A DNA stretch of 15,801 bases from an uncultured Selenomonadaceae bacterium (GCA_905233965.1 CAJOFG010000014.1:12969-28769), one strand, 5' to 3'; shown: positions 7,374 through 15,794, counted from the stretch's first letter. Made by a program: numbers and translations. Notes: generated by a model not told the origin, from the letters alone.

Positions 7374-8364
7374 GTTGCAGTATTTGATTTTCACGGTTAT
7401 AATCCTTGCGCTTGTCTTTGACTTTATAAACGGCTTTCATGACACGGCGAACGCGATTGCAACTTCGGTGAGTACCCGCGCACTTCATCCGAGCAACGCA
7501 ATTTTCATGGCGGCGATTCTGAATTTTTTGGGCGCGATGATTTCAACCGGCGTTGCAAAAACAATCGGCGGGGACATTGTGAGTTCTCCGCAAGTCGTTG
7601 ACGAAAAAATTATTATCGCCGCGCTTGTCGGAGCGATTATCTGGAATTTGGTTACCTGGCGTTTCGGTATCCCGTCCAGCTCGTCGCACGCTCTTGTCGG
7701 CGGACTTGTCGGAGCGGTTTTAATTTCGGTCGGCTCGTCCGGTTTGAATTGGAACGGCATAGGGAAAATTGTCATTTCGCTTATCGCGTCGCCGATCGTC
7801 GCAATTATCGTGGGATTCGTGATAATGCACACGTTGCTTTTTTTGTTCGGCAAACTCAGCCCTCACACAATCAACGATAAATTTCGGAAAATGCAAATTC
7901 TTTCTGCGGCGACCATGGCATTTTCGCACGGCTCGAACGACGCGCAAAAGTCAATGGGCATAATCACGCTGGCACTTTTGAGCGGCGGGTTTATTTCGGA
8001 ATTTGAAGTCCCGACTTACGTCAAAATTCTCTGCGCGGCGGCTATGGCATCCGGTACGGCGACAGGCGGCTGGAGCATAATAAAAACGGTCGGCGGGAAA
8101 ATTTTTAAACTCGAACCGATAAGCGGCTTTGCGGCGGATTTAAATTCTTCGATAACCGTTTTCGGCGCGACGCTTTTACATCTTCCGGTTTCGACGACTC
8201 ACGTCGTTTCCGGCTCGATAATGGGTGTCGGCACGGCAAAAAGAGTAAACGCGGTTCATTGGGGAGTCGCTCAACAAATGGTTAAAGCGTGGGTAATAAC
8301 GATACCGATAACCGCTTTAATGGGAGCTGTTGCATTTTACATAGTCGAATTTATTTTCGTCTGA
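7366..8364 (+). CDS. pit: Pit-family inorganic phosphate transporter
   Basis: This 332-residue integral membrane protein belongs to the PiT/PHO4 family of low-affinity phosphate symporters. The two family signatures are present: FDFINGFHDTANAIA (18-32) in the N-terminal half and GSNDAQKSMGI (189-199) in the C-terminal half. The paired SSSSHALVGG (104-113) and STTHVVSGS segments reflect the internal duplication. Characterised bacterial Pit proteins carry phosphate as a neutral complex with a divalent metal, driven by protons. The gene overlaps the DUF47 gene by 8 bases. The Ca2+ ATPase starts 26 bases after its stop. Symporter direction and metal preference cannot be read from the sequence. 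Confidence 0.93.
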   Translation: MLELQYLIFTVIILALVFDFINGFHDTANAIATSVSTRALHPSNAIFMAAILNFLGAMISTGVAKTIGGDIVSSPQVVDEKIIIAALVGAIIWNLVTWRFGIPSSSSHALVGGLVGAVLISVGSSGLNWNGIGKIVISLIASPIVAIIVGFVIMHTLLFLFGKLSPHTINDKFRKMQILSAATMAFSHGSNDAQKSMGIITLALLSGGFISEFEVPTYVKILCAAAMASGTATGGWSIIKTVGGKIFKLEPISGFAADLNSSITVFGATLLHLPVSTTHVVSGSIMGVGTAKRVNAVHWGVAQQMVKAWVITIPITALMGAVAFYIVEFIFV

Positions 8365-8375
8365 AAAATTTTTTT

Positions 8376-8380
8376 GGAGG
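8376..8380 (+). promoter_or_regulatory. Ribosome binding site setting the TTG start of the Ca2+ ATPase
   Basis: GGAGG lies 10 bases before TTG 8391. The open frame extends back to 8289 inside pit, but that stretch encodes no P-type ATPase sequence, so TTG 8391 is preferred. Confidence 0.7.
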
Positions 8381-8390
8381 TCTTAACAAG

Positions 8391-11036
8391 TTGAAAATCA
8401 CGGGATTGACTGATGCCCAAGTTCAAGAGATGAAATCCAAATACGGGGACAACGGCATCACCGAACAGGAACGCGAAGGTTTTTGGGACAAACTCAAAAA
8501 TAACTTCGACGATCCGATTATCAAAATTTTAATTTTCGCGCTCGTCCTGAACGTGGCTTTTGCGTTCATGGGGCGTGCGGAATGGTATGAATCCGTCGGT
8601 ATCGCGATGGCGGTTTTGCTGGCGACTTTTGTTTCGACTTTCTCGGAGTACAAAAATGAAAGTGCGTTTCAAAAATTGCAGGGCGAAGCGTCGCTGATTA
8701 AATGTAAAGTTTATCGTAACGGTGCTGTCGTCGAAATTCCGATTAACGACATCACCATGGGCGACTGTGTCCTTTTGCAGAGCGGGGATAAAATTCCGGC
8801 GGACGGAATTATAATCGACGGAAAAATTACCGTTGACCAATCCATTTTGAACGGCGAAGCGAAAGAGGAAACGAAAACGCCCGCTCCGGACGAAAAAACA
8901 GATGCGGAGTCTGCGGAGAGCCGGGACTTGCTCAACCCGCACAAAGTTTTTCGCGGTGCGGTCGTTGCCGGCGGAAATGCGGTTATGCGTACCGTTACGC
9001 TCGGCGACAAAACTTTTTACGGCGAAATTGCGAAGGAACTTCAGGTTGACGACGACAGGGACACGCCGCTGAAATTGAAACTCGGCGACCTTGCGGATCA
9101 AATTTCAAAATTCGGTTACATCGGCGGTATCGCGATAGCGGTTGCGTTCATGTTCGAGAGAATTTTTATTCAGCACGGTTTCGACATGGCACTTGTCGCC
9201 GCTTACTGCTCCGACTGGATGAACATTTTGAACAGCTTGGTTGAGGCGGTTATGCTCGCCGTGATAATTATCGTCATGGCGGTACCGGAAGGTTTGCCGC
9301 TTATGATAGCTATCGTTTCCGCGCAGAACATGGGCAAAATGTTGAAGGACAACGTCCTTGTCAGAAAAATTTCCGGTATCGAAACGGCAGGCAGTTTAAA
9401 TATTTTGTTCAGCGATAAAACCGGAACAATTACGAAGGGACAACTTGAGGCGGTAACTTTCCTTGACGGCACGGCGAAATCTTATTCGACGTTCGACGAA
9501 TTGCCGAAAAGTTTGGGCGATATGATGTCGCTTGTCGTTCGTTACAATTCAAGCGCGGTCGTCAACGGAGATAAAGCGGTCGGCGGCAACGCGACGGAAA
9601 GAGCCTTGCTCGGATTCGTTATCGGCAAGGACAGGGAGATGAAAATTTCCGTCGGCAACACCGTACCTTTCGACAGCAAAAATAAATATTCTCTCGCCGA
9701 AGTCACCGGCGACTACAATTTGACTTTGGCGAAGGGTGCGCCGGAAAGGTTGCTTGACCGTTGCAGTTTTTACTGCGACGAAAACGGCAAGCAACAAAAA
9801 TTGACCGGCACGAAGGAAATTAACGCGAAGATTGATGAGCTTGCAGTCCGTGCGATTCGCGTTTTGGCTTTGGCGACTTATGACGGCGAAGTTAAAGACG
9901 GACAACTTCCGGAAAGCGGTTTGACTTTCGTCGGCGCGGTCGGTATTCGTGACGAAGTGCGCCCGGAGTCAATCGACGCGATAGCGCAGGTGCAAAATGC
10001 CGGCGTTCAAGTCGTCATGATAACCGGCGACAGAAAAGAAACTGCCGTTGCGATAGCTAAGGAAGCCGGACTTCTCAAAAATTCCGGCGACTTGGTGATG
10101 ACTTCTCAAGAGTTGAACGAATTGAGCGACGATGAAATTAAAACCAAACTCAGAAATATTCGCGTCATAGCCCGCGCTCTTCCGACGGACAAAAGCCGGC
10201 TCGTTCGACTTGCACAGGAATTAAATCTTGTCGTCGGAATGACCGGTGACGGCGTAAACGATTCGCCCGCGCTGAAAAAAGCCGATGTCGGTTTCGCGAT
10301 GGGCGGCGGCACGGAAGTCGCGAAAGAGGCGGGTGAAATTGTTATCCTCGACGACAATTTTACTTCAATCGGAAAAGCAATTTTGTACGGCAGAACAATT
10401 TTCAACAGCATCCGCAAATTTATAATTTTCCAGCTGACAATCAACGTCGGTGCGGTTTTAATTTCGTTTGTCTGTCCGTTAATCGGTTTGGAGAATCCGC
10501 TGTCGATAACTCAAATTCTCTGGGTCAATCTCGTTATGGATACTCTTGCCGCGTTGGCGTTCGGCGGTGAGCCGGCTCTCGACAGGTACATGGAGGAGGA
10601 GCCGAAAAAGCGCGACGAAAAAATTATCAACAACTATATGTACAGCGCGATCGGTACCGGTGCCGTCTGGAGTTTCATCATGGGCTTGGTATTCCTGCTG
10701 ACGAGTTTTTCACATTCACATTTCCGCGTCGGCGAAACGGACGCGAATATGTATCTGCTTACCGGATATTTTGCATTCTTCATTTTCATGGCGGTGTTCA
10801 ATGCGTTCAACGCGAGAACCGACAGAATGAATTTGCTCGACAATATCGGCGGCAATCCCGGATTTTTGCAAGTCATGGCGTTAATCGTCGTCGTTCAAGT
10901 CATCATGACTTACTGGGGCGATGTCATTCTGCGCTGTTTCGGTTTGACGGCGGGCGAATGGATTTTTGTTATCGCAATGGCAATTACGATTATTCCGGTT
11001 GATTTGATTCGGAAGGCTATTGTCGGCAATAAATAA
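8391..11036 (+). CDS. Calcium-translocating P-type ATPase, PMCA-type (P2B)
   Basis: The 881-residue membrane pump is predicted to export Ca2+ using ATP. Numbered from the TTG at 8391, it shows the PEGL break in M4 (299-302), the phosphorylated D342 in DKTGT, the nucleotide-site KGAPE (448-452), TGDRKE and the hinge TGDGVND (618-624). In M6, NLVMD supplies N713 and D717, which with the M4 glutamate make up the single PMCA-type Ca2+ site. In M5, INVGA keeps N685 but has Ala where SERCA has its site I glutamate, supporting one Ca2+ per cycle. The actuator loop reads NGEA (154-157) instead of TGES, with the key glutamate kept. About ten membrane helices are expected. It follows pit closely and is ended by a strong terminator. 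Confidence 0.92.
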   Translation: MKITGLTDAQVQEMKSKYGDNGITEQEREGFWDKLKNNFDDPIIKILIFALVLNVAFAFMGRAEWYESVGIAMAVLLATFVSTFSEYKNESAFQKLQGEASLIKCKVYRNGAVVEIPINDITMGDCVLLQSGDKIPADGIIIDGKITVDQSILNGEAKEETKTPAPDEKTDAESAESRDLLNPHKVFRGAVVAGGNAVMRTVTLGDKTFYGEIAKELQVDDDRDTPLKLKLGDLADQISKFGYIGGIAIAVAFMFERIFIQHGFDMALVAAYCSDWMNILNSLVEAVMLAVIIIVMAVPEGLPLMIAIVSAQNMGKMLKDNVLVRKISGIETAGSLNILFSDKTGTITKGQLEAVTFLDGTAKSYSTFDELPKSLGDMMSLVVRYNSSAVVNGDKAVGGNATERALLGFVIGKDREMKISVGNTVPFDSKNKYSLAEVTGDYNLTLAKGAPERLLDRCSFYCDENGKQQKLTGTKEINAKIDELAVRAIRVLALATYDGEVKDGQLPESGLTFVGAVGIRDEVRPESIDAIAQVQNAGVQVVMITGDRKETAVAIAKEAGLLKNSGDLVMTSQELNELSDDEIKTKLRNIRVIARALPTDKSRLVRLAQELNLVVGMTGDGVNDSPALKKADVGFAMGGGTEVAKEAGEIVILDDNFTSIGKAILYGRTIFNSIRKFIIFQLTINVGAVLISFVCPLIGLENPLSITQILWVNLVMDTLAALAFGGEPALDRYMEEEPKKRDEKIINNYMYSAIGTGAVWSFIMGLVFLLTSFSHSHFRVGETDANMYLLTGYFAFFIFMAVFNAFNARTDRMNLLDNIGGNPGFLQVMALIVVVQVIMTYWGDVILRCFGLTAGEWIFVIAMAITIIPVDLIRKAIVGNK

Positions 11037-11042
11037 TTTTCG

Positions 11043-11070
11043 TTGCAAAAAAATTTTTTTAGTGTAATAT
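11043..11070 (+). promoter_or_regulatory. Possible promoter overlapping the ATPase terminator region
   Basis: TTGCAA (11043-11048) and TAATAT (11065-11070) are separated by 16 bases. The -35 hexamer and the A-tract after it match the promoter before the first terD. A transcript from here would begin at the terminator hairpin, so the site may be fortuitous. Confidence 0.3.
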
Positions 11071-11075
11071 TAAAA

Positions 11076-11101
11076 GCCCCTCTTCGGAGGGGCAAATTTT
11101 T
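11076..11101 (+). terminator. Rho-independent terminator after the Ca2+ ATPase
   Basis: GCCCCTC (11076-11082) and GAGGGGC (11087-11093) form a 7-bp stem closed by a stable TTCG tetraloop. A run of five T follows at 11097-11101. It lies 40 bases after the ATPase stop and marks the end of that transcription unit. Confidence 0.93.
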
Positions 11102-11123
11102 ATTTCGTTTGACAAGGTGAGTC

Positions 11124-12572
11124 ATGCTTTTTAACTCCTACGAATTTATTTTCATATTTTTCCCGGCGGTGCTTGCAATTTATTTTGTCGCGGGAAAAAT
11201 TGATGCGGCGCGTGCGAAGGAAGGAAAATTTTCTTCGACGGCAAATATTTGGTTGACGGTTGCAAGTTTCGCATTTTACGGTTGGTGGGACGTGCGATTT
11301 CTTCCGCTCCTCGCCGTGAGTATTTTGGTAAATTATTTTATCGCCGGAAAAATTTTGAGTTCCCGCGAAGAAAATCAAAAGACGCGCCGGAGCAAAATTT
11401 TTTTCCTGCTCGGTCTGGCGTTTAACATCGGCTTGCTCGGATATTTCAAGTACCTGGATTTTTTTCTTGCCACGTTGAACCGGCTCGGCGCGAATTTTGA
11501 ACTGCTGCATTTGATTTTGCCGCTCGGAATTTCTTTCTTCACGATAACGCAACTGCTTTACATTTACGACTGCTGCGAAGGCACGGTGAGGGACAGAAAT
11601 TTTATCGACTATGCGCTGTTCGTTTCGTTCTTCCCTCATCTCATGGCGGGGCCGATTTTATACCACCGGCAAATGCTGAAACAATTTCGGGACGTTAAAC
11701 TTCGTCGCCCGGACTTCGACAATTTGTCGCACGGCTTGACGATTTTTATAATCGGGCTGGCGAAAAAAGTTATCGTCGCCGACTCGCTGAGTCCTTACGT
11801 TCAATTCGGTTATACGCACGTCAACGATTTGACCGGAACGGTTGCCTGGTTGACTGCCGTCTGTTATATGTTGCAACTTTATTTCGATTTCTCCGGTTAC
11901 AGTGACATGGCGGTCGGGCTTGCGCGAATGATGAATTATGAAATTCCGATAAACTTCAACAGTCCGTATCGCGCAACCGGCATGATAAATTTTTGGCAGC
12001 GTTGGCACATTTCACTGACGAACGCGATAACCGCCTGCGTTTACATTCCGCTCGTCCGGCAATTCAAAAGTAAAACCGTCGCGAATACTGCGGCGGCATC
12101 GTTCATAACTTTTTTTATCGTCGGCATTTGGCACGGAGCCGGAATGACTTTCGTCATCTTCGCGATTTTGAATGCGGCGGGAGTCGTCGCAAACTTTTTA
12201 TGGCGACAAAAATTTTCCATGCCGAAAGTTTTGGCGCACGTCGTCACCCTGTTCCATGTTTTGATAACGCTGATTTTTTTCCGGGCAAATTCGGTTCACG
12301 ACGCGCTGGTTGTCATAAAAAAAATGTTCGCGGGACTTGCAAATTTTTCCGACGTTTTAAATTTGCCGGAGTATATCGCCGCGTCGCCGGTCGAACTGCC
12401 GAAATTTATTTTCGTCGCGGCAATTTTAATCGTCGCGTTCTGCCCGAACTCGAATAAGCTGACGAAAAATTTAAAACCGAATTTTTTGTCGGCGGCGATT
12501 TTGGCTCTGCTGTTCCTTTACTCGGTTTTGCATTTGTCCGGCGTGACGGAATTTTTATATTTTCAATTTTGA
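11124..12572 (+). CDS. MBOAT-family membrane O-acyltransferase (AlgI-like)
   Basis: This 482-residue polytopic membrane protein belongs to the MBOAT family, in the branch with alginate O-acetyltransferase AlgI and DltB. The N-terminus MLFNSYEFIFIFFPAV is characteristic of AlgI-like members. Core motifs are FPHLMAGPI (170-178), YFDFSGYSDMA (253-263), FWQRWHISL (290-298, with H295) and GIWHGAG (334-340, with H337, the presumed catalytic histidine). Such proteins move acyl groups, usually acetyl, across the cytoplasmic membrane onto envelope polymers. The usual periplasmic partner (AlgJ/AlgX-like or another SGNH hydrolase) does not adjoin, so the acceptor is unknown. AAGGTGAG precedes the ATG at 11124. 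The radical SAM gene starts 15 bases after its stop, so the two are probably co-transcribed despite no obvious shared function. Confidence 0.9.
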   Translation: MLFNSYEFIFIFFPAVLAIYFVAGKIDAARAKEGKFSSTANIWLTVASFAFYGWWDVRFLPLLAVSILVNYFIAGKILSSREENQKTRRSKIFFLLGLAFNIGLLGYFKYLDFFLATLNRLGANFELLHLILPLGISFFTITQLLYIYDCCEGTVRDRNFIDYALFVSFFPHLMAGPILYHRQMLKQFRDVKLRRPDFDNLSHGLTIFIIGLAKKVIVADSLSPYVQFGYTHVNDLTGTVAWLTAVCYMLQLYFDFSGYSDMAVGLARMMNYEIPINFNSPYRATGMINFWQRWHISLTNAITACVYIPLVRQFKSKTVANTAAASFITFFIVGIWHGAGMTFVIFAILNAAGVVANFLWRQKFSMPKVLAHVVTLFHVLITLIFFRANSVHDALVVIKKMFAGLANFSDVLNLPEYIAASPVELPKFIFVAAILIVAFCPNSNKLTKNLKPNFLSAAILALLFLYSVLHLSGVTEFLYFQF

Positions 12573-12573
12573 C

Positions 12574-12580
12574 GGGAGGA
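12574..12580 (+). promoter_or_regulatory. Ribosome binding site setting the TTG start of the radical SAM gene
   Basis: GGGAGGA lies 7 bases before TTG 12588, which opens with the residues expected at the N-terminus of this family. The site begins two bases after the MBOAT stop codon. Confidence 0.75.
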
Positions 12581-12587
12581 AAAATTT

Positions 12588-15179
12588 TTGCAGATAAAAA
12601 TACCTTACGAAGTTTTGCAGAAAGTTTCCAAGCCGGCACGGTACACCGGCGGAGAATTTAACAGTGTTTTGAAAAATTGGGAAGACGTTTCCTGCCGAAT
12701 GGTTTTGAGTTTGCCGGACGTTTACGAAGTCGGAATGTCAAATCTCGGCTTGGCGATTTTGTACGGGATAATGAATCGTCGCGCCGATACTCTTTGCGAA
12801 AGAGTTTATTCGGTCTGGACGGACATGGAAGAGGAAATGCGCGAAAGAAAAATTCCGCTGTTCTCCCTCGAATCGAAACACCCGGTGAAAGAGTTTGACT
12901 TTCTCGGATTTTCTCTGCAGTACGAAATGATTTTTACAAACGTGCTGAATATGCTTGACCTTGCCGGAATTTCACTTCACGCGGCGGAGCGGACGGAGGA
13001 CGAACCTTTTGTGATAGGCGGCGGTCCTTGCGTTTACAACGTCGAACCGGTCGCGGAATTTTTTGATTTCTTCGTCGTCGGTGACGGTGAGGAAGTTTTG
13101 GAAGAAGTCGCCGAAAAATTTGTCGCGTGGAAAAAATCCGGGAAAGTCGGCGGGCGAAAAGAATTTTTAAATCGCGTCGCTGAACTGGACGGAATTTACG
13201 TTCCGGAATTTTACGCGCCGATTTATGACGGAGAAAATTTTTCCGCGCTGAAAATTTTAAATCCGGTTGCGCGTCCGGTAATTTATAAGCGCGTCGCCGA
13301 TTTAAATTCCGTGCAATTTCTCGAAAAGCCGATCGTGCCGTTCATCGACATCGTTCACAACCGGGTAATGCTTGAACTTTTTCGCGGCTGTACTCGCGGC
13401 TGTCGTTTCTGCCAGGCGGGAATGACTTATCGACCGGTGCGCGAACGTCGGGAGGAAAATTTGCGCAAGCTTGCCCGGAAATTGATTGACGCGACCGGTT
13501 ACGACGAAATGTCTTTGACTTCGTTAAGCTCGACGGATTATTCCCGGCTGGAGGAATTGACGGACGATTTGCTGAAAGATTTTTCAAACGAACGTGTAAG
13601 TTTTTCCCTGCCGTCGCTCCGCATTGATAATTTTTCAATCGACGTTGCGGAAAAAGTGCAACACGTCCGGAAAAGCGGATTGACTTTCGCGCCGGAAGCC
13701 GGGACTCAACGACTGCGCGACGTGATTAACAAGGGCGTGACGGAAAAAAATTTGCTCGACACCTGCGCCGCCGCTTTTTCAAAAGGTTGGAAAACGGTTA
13801 AACTTTATTTCATGACGGGCTTGCCGACGGAAACCGATGAGGACGTTGCCGGAATTGCGGATCTCGCTCAAAAAGTCGCGAACCTTTACCGGGAAATTAC
13901 CGGGCGGCGCGACGTGAAAATTACCGTCAGCGTTTCCTGTTTCGTACCGAAACCTTTCACGCCGTTTGAAAGAGTCGGACAAATTTCGATTGAAGAATTT
14001 GAACGCCGGCAAAAATTTTTGAAGGAAAAAATTCGCGACCGGGCAATCACTTACAATTACCACAACGCGGAACTTTCGACGCTGGAAGGTGTCATCGCAC
14101 GCGGTGACAGACGACTTGCGAAAGTTATCGAAACGGCTTGGAAACTCGGCGCGAAGTTTGACGGTTGGGCTGACCTGTTCAAGTTTGATGTTTGGATGAA
14201 GGCTTTTGAAATTTGCGGAGTCAATCCGAAATATTTCAACGAGCGCGAAAGAAGTTTCGACGAGCCGGTTGCATGGGCGCACACTTCGCCGGGCGTTGAC
14301 AAAAAATTTTTCGTTGCGGAATGGGAGAAAGCGCAAGCCGGAATTTTAACCGCCGACTGCCGGAAAGGAGATTGTCACCTCTGCGGCGTTCGACAAAATT
14401 TGCCGACGAAAAAAACTTGTTTCGACAAAGCACCGGAAAAGTCGCCGGAAAAAAATTTCGTCGCGCAAAAAATTTCACCGCCGGGAAAAAATTTTCTCTA
14501 CCGGATTCAAATTCAAAAGGGCGCGGAAATTGCTTTCCTCTCACACTTGGAATACATGAACGTATTCATGAGCGCGTTGCTCCGCTCCAAACTTCCGGCG
14601 GCGTATTCGGAGGGATTCAATCCTCATCTGAAAGTTTCGTTCGCGACGGCTCTGGGTGTCGGCGTGACGAGCGGAACGGAGTACGCGGATTTTTATTTGA
14701 CGGAAAAAATTTCGCCGGAAAAAGTCATGGCGAAACTTAACGAACAACTTCCCGGCGGCGCGAAAATTTCACGCATAAAATATTTTCCCGGCAAACTCCC
14801 GGCTCTGATGTCGTCGGTTGATTTTTCGCGTTACGAAATTTTGATACCGTTCGCCGGAGAGTTGAGCGCGGCGCGGGAGGCGGCGGAAAAATTCAACGCG
14901 GCGAAAAAAATTTTGTTTAACCGGGTAACGCCGAAAAAAAATCGCGAGCTTGAAATAAAAAAATTCATCGCCGAATCGGTCAAGGTACGCGAAAAAATCG
15001 ACGGGGAAATTTTAATCGAGTTCGGCACAAAAATTACGCCGGACGGAACGGTTAAGCCTGTCGAAGTCTTAAAAGTTTTGCGCGACAATTTCGGTTTGCA
15101 AATCGAAATTTTATCGGCGAAAATAAATCGGACGGCTCTGCTTTGTCGCGGAAGAAATTTGCTTGACGTTGTTTGGTGA
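12588..15179 (+). CDS. B12-binding-type radical SAM protein fused to a DUF2344 domain (TIGR03960 + TIGR03936 type)
   Basis: The 863-residue protein joins two units that are separate genes in many bacteria. Residues 1 to about 250 are the N-terminal region with a B12-binding-like fold, including LPDVYEVGMSNLGL. The radical SAM core follows, with the iron-sulfur cluster ligands C268, C272 and C275 in CTRGCRFC, then TFAPEAGTQRLRD and YFMTGLPTETDED. A small Cys cluster, C591, C596 and C599, resembles the end of this family. From about residue 635 the DUF2344 domain begins, with YRIQIQKG, LSHLEYM and SEGFNPHLKVSFA. The family resembles YgiQ and MiaB-like enzymes but its reaction is not established; a role in RNA or ribosome modification has been suggested from its usual neighbours. 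Nothing after maf is visible, so a ribonuclease G neighbour cannot be tested. Confidence 0.9.
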   Translation: MQIKIPYEVLQKVSKPARYTGGEFNSVLKNWEDVSCRMVLSLPDVYEVGMSNLGLAILYGIMNRRADTLCERVYSVWTDMEEEMRERKIPLFSLESKHPVKEFDFLGFSLQYEMIFTNVLNMLDLAGISLHAAERTEDEPFVIGGGPCVYNVEPVAEFFDFFVVGDGEEVLEEVAEKFVAWKKSGKVGGRKEFLNRVAELDGIYVPEFYAPIYDGENFSALKILNPVARPVIYKRVADLNSVQFLEKPIVPFIDIVHNRVMLELFRGCTRGCRFCQAGMTYRPVRERREENLRKLARKLIDATGYDEMSLTSLSSTDYSRLEELTDDLLKDFSNERVSFSLPSLRIDNFSIDVAEKVQHVRKSGLTFAPEAGTQRLRDVINKGVTEKNLLDTCAAAFSKGWKTVKLYFMTGLPTETDEDVAGIADLAQKVANLYREITGRRDVKITVSVSCFVPKPFTPFERVGQISIEEFERRQKFLKEKIRDRAITYNYHNAELSTLEGVIARGDRRLAKVIETAWKLGAKFDGWADLFKFDVWMKAFEICGVNPKYFNERERSFDEPVAWAHTSPGVDKKFFVAEWEKAQAGILTADCRKGDCHLCGVRQNLPTKKTCFDKAPEKSPEKNFVAQKISPPGKNFLYRIQIQKGAEIAFLSHLEYMNVFMSALLRSKLPAAYSEGFNPHLKVSFATALGVGVTSGTEYADFYLTEKISPEKVMAKLNEQLPGGAKISRIKYFPGKLPALMSSVDFSRYEILIPFAGELSAAREAAEKFNAAKKILFNRVTPKKNRELEIKKFIAESVKVREKIDGEILIEFGTKITPDGTVKPVEVLKVLRDNFGLQIEILSAKINRTALLCRGRNLLDVVW

Positions 15180-15184
15180 TTGAC

Positions 15185-15190
15185 GGAGGA
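15185..15190 (+). promoter_or_regulatory. Ribosome binding site fixing the maf start at ATG 15198
   Basis: GGAGGA lies 7 bases before ATG 15198. An in-frame TTG at 15180 would read through this site and add six residues that Maf proteins lack. Confidence 0.8.
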
Positions 15191-15197
15191 AAAATTT

Positions 15198-15761
15198 ATG
15201 GTAGTTTTGGCATCGGGTTCGCCGCGCCGCGAAGAACTTTTGAAAAAACTTTGCACGGAATTTTTAATCGACGTTTGCGAAGAGGATGAACTGCACGACG
15301 AAAAAAATCCCGAACGACTTGCCGTGATGAACGCGAAAATTAAAGCGGAAACGGTTGCGAAAAGACATTCCGGCGCAATCGTAATCGGAGCGGATACAAT
15401 CGTCGTTTTGAACGGAAAAATTTTCGGCAAGCCGGAAGGAATCAAAGGCGCGGAGGAAATGTTGAAAACGCTGTCCGGGAAAAAGCACGAAGTTATAACC
15501 GGGCTGGCACTCGTTGCCGGCGGAAAAACTTTCACCGCGTCGGAAATCACGGAAGTTTTTTTCGGCGAAATGACGGACGAAGAAATTAAAAATTACGTCG
15601 CGACGGGAGAACCGCTGGACAAGTCCGGTTCATACGCACTGCAGGGAGGAGCGACAAAGTTTATCGAAAAAATTCACGGCGACTGGTCAAACGTCGTCGG
15701 ACTTCCGGTCTGTCGGCTCAGACTTTTGGCGAAGTCGGCGGGAGTAAATTTTTCCGGCTGA
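15198..15761 (+). CDS. maf: Maf-family nucleoside triphosphate pyrophosphatase
   Basis: This 187-residue cytoplasmic enzyme cleaves nucleoside triphosphates to monophosphate and pyrophosphate. Characterised members act on dTTP, UTP or modified nucleotides and are thought to clean the nucleotide pool; overproduction blocks septum formation in Bacillus. The start VLASGSPRREELL carries the substrate-binding SGSPRR (6-11). GADT (64-67) holds the catalytic aspartate, D66. SGKKHEVITG (93-102) and DKSGSYALQGGA (141-152) follow. The latter points to the YhdE-like dTTP/UTP group rather than the YceF group. The ATG at 15198 has an ideal ribosome binding site 18 bases after the radical SAM stop, so the two genes are very likely co-transcribed. 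Length is normal and all motifs look intact. Confidence 0.93.
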   Translation: MVVLASGSPRREELLKKLCTEFLIDVCEEDELHDEKNPERLAVMNAKIKAETVAKRHSGAIVIGADTIVVLNGKIFGKPEGIKGAEEMLKTLSGKKHEVITGLALVAGGKTFTASEITEVFFGEMTDEEIKNYVATGEPLDKSGSYALQGGATKFIEKIHGDWSNVVGLPVCRLRLLAKSAGVNFSG

Positions 15762-15794
15762 AAAAAATTTTCTATATTTTTTCTGGCAACCCGG

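Noticed and set aside
6147..7394. A 415-residue open frame on the minus strand opposite the second terD and DUF47 genes
   Set aside because: It mirrors well-recognised plus-strand genes. The long frame follows from rare TTA, CTA and TCA codons on the plus strand, and its translation resembles no family and lacks a ribosome binding site.
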